DNA from: Acanthaster planci
Taxonomy: Eukaryota > Echinodermata > Asteroidea > Valvatida > Acanthasteridae
Direction: 5' to 3'
Assembly (NCBI RefSeq): GCF_001949145.1
Contig: NW_019091374.1
Location: 1,165,657-1,229,656 of the forward strand
DNA length: 64,000 nucleotides
Position numbers and translations under genes: made by a program. Under the pieces are notes generated by a model that did not search any database, was not told the origin of the DNA, and saw nothing but the letters and a program-made list of their open reading frames with translations. Below, in pieces: positions 1 to 11,700 of this stretch; position 1 is the first letter of the stretch; each line of letters begins with the position of its first letter.

Positions 1-920
1 GACTTATTACTTGTTGGTTTGCATTCAGTCGGCACAGTTGGACAGTGAAATCAAGACTCCATCTCCCCGCTTCTGAAAATGGTTGTGCTGATATCCAGTG
101 GTCAGCCCAACCTCGTTTCCATGCGTACGATCTTGCCGCACCATGCTTGTTCCTTGCACAATTTTTAATAGCAAGTGAACGCGCGCACACGGCCCATAGA
201 GTTGAGGTTGCAGTCAACTTTCAATCCGACCCACACGCATTGTGTGATGCACATGAATGCGCGCGATGTGTTTGCATCGTTTTTGTCAGGAGAATGAGAG
301 AGTGATCAGTGAAAGCTCTGATTGTTTTTCAAGAAATAGTCAATTGCATGGTCCTGAACCCATAGATCATAGGAGTGCATCAGGTTTGACGGCTCTTTAA
401 GGGAAGATTTGATCGAGAAAGTAGACTTGTTATTAAAACAAGATGTGCCCCAATTTGACATAACTGGGCTGCATTAAAAAACCATAGCGTGACAAACCCA
501 TAAAAGTCAAAGCCCTCCAAGTCACACGGAATAGTGACTAAGAGTTCTGCAAGTAGGAGATATTCGCCAGTGACAGTTGAAGGAACTCACTCTCCCAGCA
601 GATTAGACATTACAGCCGATACTTTCCTCTTTTGTCAGGGTAACACTTGGTAGTTAAATTGAGTAAACATTCGTGGAGCACATAGTTCACCATGTCCATC
701 GAAGGTGTAAATGTAATTCGGCCAAACTCTCCCCCCCCGCCATAAAACCAATAAAACAGGAATTGTCTGGGTAACTCGGGTTTTTCCAATTTTTTTGGGA
801 TAGGACATGGTGCCCTCCATCTTTTGCTGAGGGTTTTAAAAGTTTGAATTTGTTGTTTAAAATGTGCAAAACCTGCAAACATTGAAACACTTTTGCTTCC
901 CCCCCCCAATTAAATATGTT

Positions 921-965
921 GATTTAAATCAGTGATTTGAAAAAAAAAATCATTTGATTTAAATC
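921..965. repeat. AT-rich foldback with paired GATTTAAATC arms
   Basis: GATTTAAATC occurs at 921-930 and 956-965. The flanking bases extend this into near-complementary arms of about 17 nt around an A-rich loop. This looks like the end or core of a small MITE. No target-site duplication was identified. Confidence 0.5.
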
Positions 966-1015
966 GCGATTTCAAGAAATTGGGATTCCCTGAATTTGTT
1001 CTTTATCTCTAGACC

Positions 1016-1071
1016 TCCTCAGTTCTCCAAAATCCTCCAGGTGGTTTTGGAGGATTTGGGAGAATTGAGGA
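1016..1071. repeat. 24-bp-arm hairpin
   Basis: The left arm (1016-1039) and right arm (1048-1071) are reverse complements over 24 bp with two mismatches, around a loop of about 8 nt. The arm motif AAATCCTCC recurs, as its reverse complement GGAGGATTT, in the tiny TTAA-flanked element at 8374-8435. It is therefore probably a diverged copy of the same foldback family. A pre-microRNA-like hairpin is a less likely alternative. Confidence 0.55.
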
Positions 1072-2155
1072 AGAATGGCTTAAAAGTGTGGCTGATTGCA
1101 AAGGATACATTGTGTCAAGGTTGTGGATTAGATCTGGTGTTGTTTATGCTCAGACATGTACATGTACATGTAAGCCTTCTTTATGTACATTCCAATTCTG
1201 TCAGAAAAATTGCATTGGAAATGTTGTCTCTCACTGATTCTCTATAGAGTGTGTACACAACCAAAGAAGACGGCATCGGTAGTCAACATTCTTTCCCACC
1301 AGGGGAAGGATAACAGTCTGGGAGGGGGAACGTAGGGGTACACTAACTTCTTTTTCAGGAGGAATAGCCTGCTCCAAAACACCTGGAGGGATACATCTCG
1401 GGGACATGTCAAGGGGAGGGTATGGATTCCCGCCCCCCTTACCCTCTTTCCCACCCTGTTCCCCCTTCCATGGATCCCCACGTTTGGACATGTGCATGTA
1501 TGCCACAAGGGTGGGGAGCTTAAGACTTTGTGCCTAAGACACAGATTCTTCTCTCAATGCCATATTTTATTTGGGAGGGGGGTAGTACACAATAACATTA
1601 GGCCCCAAAAAATAATTCTGTGTCAAGTTTTCCCACCGAACCATTTTTATAACATGTATAAAATCTGGAAGAACTTTCCGTACATGTCTATCTGTTTATA
1701 TGCAGAAAACTCACTGTGCTGACCCAGAACAATATTTGTATGGCGTTGTGAATTTTTTAATCTCTAAAATGCACGTGTAATTTGAAAAAAAAAAAAAACG
1801 GTTTGCTAATCACTGACACAGTCTACGATTACTCAAACAAGTTTACTGGTAATGTACATGTAAACAGTGACATTGCAACTTGATTCAAACTACAACCAAC
1901 AAATTAAAGCAGCAAATTTATGCATGAACAAGAAGGGAATGTGTAGGTTATTGTAGTTTTGCCTAAAGATGAGAGCAGGCACTGAGAAATTTCCAAATTT
2001 TCTTCTCGCCCAGAGATTTCTTTTGTTTATTAAAACCCTGCAAAGAGCCGCTAACGTCTTTCATGGATGCCATTTTTGCTTCATGTACTATCTCCCACAT
2101 GTGCCTGTAAAGTAACCGACAAAAACTTTAGTGCAGTTGACCACATGTTTTCAAC

Positions 2156-2611
2156 TGGGGCTGTGCTAAATAACCAAATATTCGATCGAATGTGTGAATA
2201 TTTTTTTTTGTATTTGAATATTCGAATGCAAAATTCCTGAAAAGGAAGAGAAATTTTTCTTTTGTTTTAAATGAAAAAATTGCACTATGGAGGCTTGTAA
2301 CAAGCAGATTCAAAGAAAAGGGAGCGAAATCTTACAATGATTCAAAACGTACATTATTCATAAAAGCAATTTAAAAGGAATAGGATTTTTCAACAGGGCA
2401 AGAAGTATTGTTCATCTCTTAAATCTTGCTAAATCGTGGCTGGAGATACTCCTAGATGTGAGAAGCTATTTTACTGATCATAATGTACGATTGTGTTTGT
2501 TATTGCAACTGATTTTGTACAGGCTTTGTTTATCAATAATCTGCCAGTCGATACGAGCGAATATTCAGATATTTGATCAAATCGAGATTTATTCAAATTG
2601 ACTCAGCCCTA
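2156..2611. mobile_element. hAT-like non-autonomous element (MITE)
   Basis: The element starts TGGGGCTG and ends CAGCCCTA, giving short terminal inverted repeats of the TAGGGCTG type common in hAT elements. Inner arms rich in AATATTCGA-like motifs are loosely inverted. It is flanked by 8-bp sequences, ttttcaac (2148-2155) and ctttcaac (2612-2619), a 7/8-matching target-site duplication. There is no transposase. It ends 92 bp before the GCLC start codon and carries an ARE-like motif in its right end. Confidence 0.7.
2599..2607 (+). promoter_or_regulatory. Antioxidant-response-element-like motif TGACTCAGC
   Basis: The sequence TGACTCAGC matches the Nrf2/small-Maf core TGACnnnGC and contains an AP-1 site (TGACTCA). 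It lies 97 bp upstream of the GCLC ATG, inside the right end of the hAT-like element. Vertebrate GCLC is a classical Nrf2 target through such elements. Whether this site is in a promoter, or in an intron after a non-coding first exon, cannot be told here. Confidence 0.4.
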
Positions 2612-2703
2612 CTTTCAACAAGTGACATAACCCCATCTGTTCCCATTGTCTTGCTGCATGTAGTTCCTGAAATCCTACATTCTAGTTGCATGTAACTGGT
2701 GTC

Positions 2704-5700
2704 ATGGGTCTTCTGACCCTTGGAAAGCCCCTGTCATGGGAGGAGATCAAGGCCAGTGGTTATGAGGAACACATCCGACGCCATGGACTGATCCAGTTTG
2801 TAAACCTTTACAACAGGCTGAAGGACCGTCCGTGTGACGTGCTCAAGTGGGGGGACGAGGTAGGTGCCGAAATGCTGGATGTCATGCCTGGGTATTAAGC
2901 CTTTAAAGAGTGCCAAACAAAGATTGACATATTTTGACGATGTAGGTGAATAGGCAGAGCACCATTACAGTTTTTGGAGGTCACAGGGTCGAATCCCACT
3001 TCAGTGTTTCTTTTGTTTGTCTCAAGAAAATGTCCAAAGCTTTTGATTGGAGAGCTTTTCTCTTAAAATCGTATTTGTTCTTCCAATGATCATACATGTA
3101 CTAGTGATAGTAATCAGTGTTTGCTTTCTAACACTGAGCAGAGAAATTCATTGGCGTCTGATTGTACATAATCTCTTAACAGTGCAAATTTGAAAAAAAA
3201 AAATCTGCTTGCACTTCTCCAGTTTTCTTCCTAGAGGAGTCTGTAACCATCTTTATATTTACATGTAGTCCTTTTCTGGTTAGTTCCACATCCACAATCA
3301 TTTGCTGTGTTTTTAGTTCAGTACAGTTTTAATCTCCATGTACGTGAAACACCCTCCTTAACTTCGGCATGCATACAGAGAGGATGCACACTGAAAATTC
3401 ATCTATGGAATGGCTCCTTTTCTGTGTAGATTTTCACGTCACTGAGGCTGCACAGCTACATTTAGATAACATACATGCATTAAACCTTGCTATTTGTGTA
3501 GCATTTCAGTAACAGGTGTTCAGCAGTTGCGGCGGCAGTAGTCTTTCGAGAGTGAATAATGTTATGAGGGGGCAGATCGAACATACCCAGTATTTGCAAG
3601 GCAAATATAGAACAATCTTTCTGTCTTTGAATGAAATTCTTTCCATCGAATGAATGTGGAACATTCGTCATCGTGCACAATGCCGGAATTGATCTGCTTT
3701 GTGCGCAAGTTGCCGTTATGCTTTCTCTGCATGACAAAAGTGCGACAGAAAGTTTTCACATTCTAAGCCTTCAGAGGAATTTTGTCAATCTCTGACTCTG
3801 CAACCAGCCGTGATGGCGCCTACAGTGCACAAAATTCAACAGTGTATTCAGCAGGATACAAGTAGGATAACTCTCTTGAAATACCAACTAAGTCAGTGGC
3901 CTGTGATCAACAACCCACCATTCAGATGATGGGGATTTGTGTTGTATAAAAGTGGCTCAAGAAGATCATGTGACCTGTCAGTTCATGGAGAAGAGACAGA
4001 CGTCGTGCAATGTGGTGCAAATACATTTATTTATTTATTATTATTTATTTATTGTATTTGCTTTTTTTTTTTCAGGTTGAATATATGCTGGTGGCATTGG
4101 ATCGCGAGAAGAAGACGGCCAAGCTCTTGCTCAAAGCAGAGGGGATTCTCCCAGCACTTCAAGCACAAGAGGAGAACAATCCCAAGTCAGTTCCAAATTG
4201 TTTGGTACACTCAGCCGGCAGGCCTGCTGTATGCCACTATTCAGCTCATTGACAATACCACCTGTAAACCATTCACCGCTTTGGCGTGGGACGTCACAAT
4301 TTGAACCAAAAAGGGGCGTGTAGTTGGAATGTACCAGTGCCGTTTATCTCGATCCTTCAGTGATGTGTGACAATGCTTTCATGAGTTGAAAAAGTTAGCA
4401 GAGGGAATCTGATGTTTCTATCCTTTCTCAAACTCTTTTGACAAAGATTTCTGCCGGGGGGCAAAATGTCAGATCCTCCAGCTTTCTTCCTTTTGTATAT
4501 TTTATGGGTTACTGTAGCCAGCAAGCAGTTTGCTGCTAATTTTTACATGCTCTAATAATGCCAAAGTCTCAATCGTCGTACTTGCCTGTGAAAAATCTTT
4601 GTCTCAAGTAAGAGTGTTTCAATTGAAAGAAACAGTTTCTCAGCAATACGCCTTTTACATGTAAATCATGAAAAGCGTTAAGTTGTTTGCTGTTCTTCAG
4701 TCCATCCAAGTGTAGACATCATTTCATTACGCAACTGTTGGCTAGCAGTGAGAAAATTTGAGTCCATCCAAGTGAAGGTTGGGAAGGCAACATGGAAACA
4801 GCTGTAACAGTTGGAGGGAGTTGTGATCACTAGAACCTATTGGAAATGCACTGGATGTGCACAGTACATGAATGAATGTGTTCCACGTACAAAGAGCATC
4901 TCAAACAACTGCAGTGGTTGCCTGATTGATGTGTGTTGTACCATGACTGGAGTATTTGTGGCATTATGATGTGCCATGTCGTGACAAATTTATGTGGCCT
5001 TCCTGGTGTCATGTGCCACAGGAGTGTCCTTGCAGGTTGACAAAAGAAAATACACGACCCACATCACAGCACCGGTGGCGTATCCAGTTTTTGAGTTGGG
5101 AGGGAGACACAGGATTTTTCCTCAAAGGCTGTCTTGTTTTACTCCATCCATAAAAGAATCATTCCTGGTGCTGGTACTATTTCCAACATGCAGGTGATTT
5201 GATAAAAAAAAAATTGCGATATGCCCCCCCCACCAATACACCAACCGCTGTATGCAGTTTTTCTGTCATGTCATGTCATCTCAACAATAAAAAAGCCTAG
5301 CTATTGTGTACGTGAATTGAGTTATCACTGTGCAGCCCTTTCATTAAACAATATGAGGTTTCCTGCTTGGTTACGGAGTGAACCTCTACACACCCATTGT
5401 GCCCGGCACTCAAATAATTCTGGGAGGGAAAAATAACCTTGTAGCCATGAAAGTAAAGAGATGCTTAAGATTCAAGGACAGACATATTCAAAAAAGAAAA
5501 AAATGCTGCCCTCAGTATTCAAAGAATTGCCTGAAAAACATGAAAGGATAATGGGATTTTGTCATTTTTTTGTTATTTCGCTTTCCCAGAGGGGATTTGA
5601 AAACACTGTGGCGGCCAGAATATGCTTCCTACATGGTGGAAGGAACACCAGGCAAGCCGTACGGAGGATTGATGGCACACCTGAATACGGTAGAGGCCAA

Positions 5701-8700
5701 CATGAAGCTCAGGTTAGACTAGCTTAGCAGCAGGAGGAACCGGTGACCTTTCAAATTCAGTTCCATTCACAGGGCCAAGAGTGGTCCCCTGTCTGGAACA
5801 TTAACCCATCAAGCCTTGTGATTTTTTGCACGGAAGTTCCTACAGTTTGACCCAGTCCAGTTTTGGGGTGCGTGCAGTATCCAGACAGTGTGTTCCCTGT
5901 TCTAAAATTGGCCACACAATACAGCGTAGAACACGTGTTACGCTGCATGTGTTTCATTTAACTCACTTTCCATGTAGGTATGCTATGCAGTGTGTACAAT
6001 TAACATAGGCATCGGTCCAGTTATAGCCGTCAAGGCAACCCCTGCCCCAGTGACGCCGCTTTGTTGCCAGAGTCCGTCTGAATCAAGCGGCTGCAGCTTC
6101 GACAAACGCATGCATAAATGGAAAGTAATTGCAGCCGCTGACAGTGGCTTCATAGGCACACCTGTTCATTTCAGCCTCAGCCATGTTATTTGGACAGCAA
6201 CTCGCCAATGCGTGCCTGGGTGTTATTCTCATCTTCCACTGAGTAATTCAATGTTTATTACATGAACTTTTAATCTCCCTCTTGCCCGTTATCGTTTGTC
6301 AGATCATGGTTTTATCAAGCAAGTCAGGGCGATTTGCTGTTGTAACAGTCAGAACATTACGACATCATTGCCATCTTCGCATGGATATGTACATTGATGC
6401 AGTGTTATTGCTACGCCGGTTGGGGATCTTCACCACAACGTTCTACCGTCCGGCACTAAGCTTGATGCAACAGCCCACCGACCGGCACAAAAATCCCAGA
6501 AAAACAGTAGTCTCTATGAAAATTTCATATTTTTACCTAAAAAATTTTTTAAAAATTGAGCTCTTAATCAATATGGAAAGAAAAACTCTCGGAAAAGTGA
6601 TTTAGAGCCCCCTAAAGGGGGCCCCTGGACTCCCGGCCTTGACCCGTGAGACTCTGGTCGCTTAGTTCCTTCCGTTCACCATTGATAAATTGTCTTGCAC
6701 TAAAATGTGGCGAGCTGTAACACTGCGCTGATGGTCTGTGTTTTATTATAGGTGTTACATTCTTTCATTGCATGTACATGTAAGGTAGGACAGCAGTGAC
6801 CTCAAGTGCATACTTTAGCATAAATTTACACATTCCTCTCCCCCTCCCGCCCCAAATATTATGCTTGATATTTATGGGAAGCTGACAGATCCTAGTGATT
6901 GATCCAAGCACGCAATTACAAGTTTATTTGTCAGCGTGAGGAGGATTTTTAAGGTTTTGATATCCCATACTTTCACAGATATCTCGGACTTGACCTATCC
7001 GAAATCGTATCAGTGTGTTACCATGGACACCATATCTACAAGCAAACAGGGACTTGTGGCAAATCAGTATATCAAACCGAACCCCTTATTATATCGTCCA
7101 AAGTTTGCTGAATTTTCCATGATTTGTGGATAACACGTGTTGCAAAATTGGTGCAAAGAATCCAGTGCAATCCACGTCTTTAAGCTTTCACAACGCTGAT
7201 GTTATTCCCCCCTTGTAGATTGTAGCTATGAAAGGACAGATTTTAATTTCATTAACTGAACATCTGCAATGGTTAAGGTCTGTTGCACAAAACAATTGAT
7301 AGTGATGCGGCTTGCAATTGTCATATGATACGCTATCATTCAAACATGTTTAGTTGTTTAAAACGAAACAGAACATTATACAGTACCTGTTTGCCAATTG
7401 AAATTTGATTATTTGATCAGTTGAAAATTGACCCCAGACAAAACTAAAGAGTTATGCCAGGAACAGACGTCACTCCAATTGATATCCCTCATTTTCTGTC
7501 TCGTAAAATGTGCATGCCCATATGGTTATTAAAATTTGCCATTCTTTTTCAGGAGGCAGGAAGTCATTAAGCTATTAGACAGTGACAAAGGGGAGACAGC
7601 CCTCAGCCTTACTGTATTCCCCAGGTAAAGTAACGGCAGATTTTGTCAATGGGATGTGAACAGCATTTCACCAGTTCAGTCATCAGTGTGTGTCTTTTAC
7701 CACAGGGTCCCTGTTTTTTTTGTTTTTTTTTCAAATCATCAGATCTAGTCTGAGCTCAGCGTGGGGTAGTTAGCGCTTGCACCCTTTGTCAGAAAAGAGC
7801 CCCTTCCTTGCTGCATAATGTACATGAACTGTACTTCTTTTTATGTTGTCAGCAGGTTTTGTACTAATGGTCTGCATTGCATGGAAATACACTTGCCTCT
7901 TTCAGGTTGCCAACGTTCAGTGTCATTAATGTGTAGCATTTTAATACCATAAAATCCTTGGTTTTAAAAATCAACAGACCGAATCTGAGCTCAACAGGGG
8001 GTCGTCAATGCTTGTATAGCATACCAGAAAGGGGCCCACTTCTTTGCTGTACAATATCAATGAACAGTACTACCTTTTTAGGAGAGCAGTTTTTTATTTC
8101 TTGGATTATGAACGCAGCAATTTTGCAGAGTCCAAGGACAGAAAAAAAAATTAAAATAAAACTCTAAAGTTCATTTCACCCTAGCATCTGGTCGTTATAG
8201 AGAAAAAATTTAATTTAGTCTATTTTTTTTCATAAACTCTTTAAAAAAACCATCTGGAAGAATAAAATATCAATTGTTATATTTTAATTTTTCTAGAATT
8301 GCATAGTGGCGGGTTGGTGATCCAACTAATAAAAATAAGTTGGCCTTATGTTTTCAGCAGGCTGTGTCCTTAACCCTAACCTCCTTGGGTGTATGTAAAA
8401 TCGTATTGAAATTGGAGGATTTGGGAGTTTTAGGGTTAATGATGCTGTGCTTCACACTGAAAAAGGACAAGTCTCTTTCAGGTTACTAACGAAAAATTAC
8501 AAAATATACAAACAGATCAGGACATGTACATGTACTTTGTGTGAACATTTGTTTGGTAATACCGTGTGTTGGGGAGTGCCGTGGCCTTGTATTTAAGAGC
8601 ATCGGATGGATGCATAGTCGGCGGGTAAAGCTTCAGGTTGCAGGTTCGAATCCAGCCTTGGGTCATGATGCCAGTGCCCTTGGGTAAGGCACTTTGTCAC

Positions 8701-11700
8701 TCATTGCCTCTCTCCATCCAGGAGTCATTGGGTACCTGTTGCCTGTGAGGGTAGAGATGGTTATTGTGGTTGATTTAGCTGCTTTGTGCCGAAATGGTAG
8801 CATCGAGCTGTATACTCCCTAGGGAGCTGAGATGGTATTGGGAATGTTTCATGGGCCCAGTGAACAGGGGTAGTAATAATGGAATTGCACCTTGATCAGT
8901 TTTACGGATAAGTGCACTCTATAATCTCTATTTTTATTATTATTATTACATGCAGTCTCCTTAAAGAGGAAGATAGCATTCTTCTTTAGTCAAATATACA
9001 TGTAATCCTGTGACTTGAAAGTTACCATGAAAGGGGCCAGTATGTTACTGTCACATTAACCGTGTTTCCCTGATGGTTTTTACATATTAGCATTTCTTAA
9101 GCATTCCACAGCCTCTGTATCAATGTTGAGGCTGTGTTCTGTAATTAAAAACTCAGTTTCCTTCTCTTTTTTTGGTCAAGACCTCAAAAGTGAGCAACAA
9201 TTTTGGAAGGATATTAAGTGTTTCACAGATTCATTTTCCTTTAAACAACAGCTTCTATGTTCTTTCATAAGTGTGAGATATTTTTGAGTGTTAACACATT
9301 GATTGCCAACTAGGGCTGTTTTCCAATACTCAACTTTGGCTCCGTCTCAGGCTTCAACTGTTTTTTTTTAGTACCTGACTTTGAAGCTGTAAGTGCACGT
9401 ATTAGTCTAACAGTGCCACAAAACATCAAATAAGATGCAAGAGAGCAAAACCTTACAGTAATCCAATTTGATTTAAACGCTTCAGGCCCACAATCGGGGA
9501 TTGGTTTCGGGGACGAAGCCTGGGACGGAGACGAAGTTGAGTATTAGAAAACGGCCTATAAGTATACTCGTAGTCACAGGTGTACCGGATTTTGCCACTG
9601 TGAGTATACTCGTAGGAAATGAAAGGCTGTTGTATTGTAAACTGAATACACGGACATCACCGGAGAACACAAACGTGGAGGGCGTACATCTGTGAAATGC
9701 TCTTGTTCAAACTGACACCTGAAAGGTGCCTATTAAATATGCGCACATGCACACATGGGGCAAATGGGAACGCCCTGTGAAATTATGCACGGCAAGCAAG
9801 GTGTTAAAACACTTGCAGAAATTTTAAAACCATCGGGGAAACACTGCTTAGATGACTGGTTCCCCATACATGTTAGTACATGTCATTTATAAGTTGTGCG
9901 TTTAGCCCCACATCAGAAGTACGTTTGTTCACTGGCTATTAATATAGATGATGTAACCTTTGGACAGGTCATGGCTTCATGTGGTGTCTGTTCTTAGAAG
10001 TGTAGTTTGATGAGCTGTAGGCATTTATACAGAGACCAGTCCAGTCTGACGTGTTCATCTTGTTTTAGGCTTGGGTGCGAAAATTTCTCCACACCATCCT
10101 ATGAGCCATACCCCAGGGACGAAGGCATCTCCAAGTCTCTCTTCATTCCCGATGAAGTTATTTATCCAGGCCATCCAAGGTTCAGGTGAGAGATTGACAA
10201 AAAAATATTTCTCCTTGGCTGGAGCTTTGAAGCAATTTTCATCACGGTGCCCTAGGATGTTGGACTTTGCGCAGTATTTTGACTTCACCAGTTGTCCATT
10301 GTCCGAATTACTGGACTGTAACTATGACCGATGGAAGCCGCTTGCTAGTGGCTAAATTCAGTTTCCATCGACTCGTGTGTGATAGCCAGCCATAACCAAG
10401 TAATATGGACATGGCCATTCCGCAGCTTTATCTTGGGTTGGCGACGAGACAGATTGTGTTGGATAGCGCTTCCAGGAGTCATGAACTTGGTGCAGTGATG
10501 GTACACTGGGGCATTTTCTTAACGCCTGACAGCCAACACTCTCTTAAATTGGGTCCATTGTATTCATTATTGAGCTCGAATCTTCAGGTAGAAATTTGAA
10601 GGCTTTTTGTTCATCCACATTGTTCTGTTTGGTTTCAGTTTTTGAAAAGTACTCAAATTATTTAAACTTCGTGAAATAATCGTTTTAAGATCAAAGAATA
10701 TATTTCTACAGAACGTTTGATATCCGAGCTGTGCCACACCCCCCCCACACTCTGGACCCAGCACATGCCACATATGCCTGTACCAGCAATTGCCTGCTGT
10801 CTTGAGTTTTAAGATCTGAATTTGTCTGAGATGAACATGTTTCATCATAAGGGTATTTTTCCTGTCAAGTTAGAAGTACATACAAGGCTTCTATGCACAC
10901 CAACCCTTCCCCCCCCCGAGGTTAAAATGTACATCACAGCCAGTTGTATTTAATTTAATTTAATATTTGGTGCCACGGTGCCGATGCAAGGTGCATGACT
11001 GTGTCACTGCTGTTCCAGTTAACTCTCAAGTCGACAGTAAGGTGTAGAGAATTTAGGTACCTTGAGATTCATCCTGGAGGCATTTCAAGGACATTGCCAT
11101 TATCCTAAATTGATCAAATTTTACTTTCTCCCAACTGCAGGAGCTTGACACAGAATATACGGAAGAGGAGAGGAGAGAAGGTGGCAATAAACATCCCAAG
11201 TAGGTGGACCGAGTTTGGGAATCAAAGCTGTAGAGTAATCTTACAAAACTGGTTTTTGGAGACGGGGAACCTTGTATGGGCGGGGACGTCTTCACTGTCA
11301 GCACCATGTATGCATCTTTTGTTCACAGGTCCACAAAATGAACACCATGCTTACATGTAATATTTGCTCAGTATTCGATGGATCTACATAAACTCGGCCA
11401 TATTGGTGCTGTGCTGTTATAGTGTTCTGTACCACACTTGTGTTGACTCCTAATTGGTACAATATATCACAGATTTTGGCCACTGGTGAAGTTTGGAGGG
11501 TTGAGAGTGAATACTGTACGTAATCAGCCCGCTTCTTTGGCTCTCTGCAGTTTTCAAAGATAAGAACACCCCTTCCCCCTTTGTCGAGACATTCACCAAT
11601 GACCACGATGGTGAGGGGGCTCGAGCAGCCAAGCCAGACCACGTGTACATGGACTGCATGGGTTTCGGCATGGGCAACAGCTGTCTGCAGATGACATTCC

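Larger units (their letters stand above)
1..2155. other. Upstream intergenic DNA, no gene seen
   Basis: Only short chance reading frames occur here and none resembles a known protein. The stretch contains two foldback sequences (921-965 and 1016-1071), homopolymer runs and scattered ACATGTAC-type palindromes. If GCLC has a non-coding first exon it would lie here, but I cannot place it. Confidence 0.6.

Noticed and set aside
8643-8653. Possible tRNA gene at the perfect B box
   Set aside because: The upstream part does not fold into a cloverleaf, the A box is degenerate, and a SINE body with a (TTA)n tail follows.
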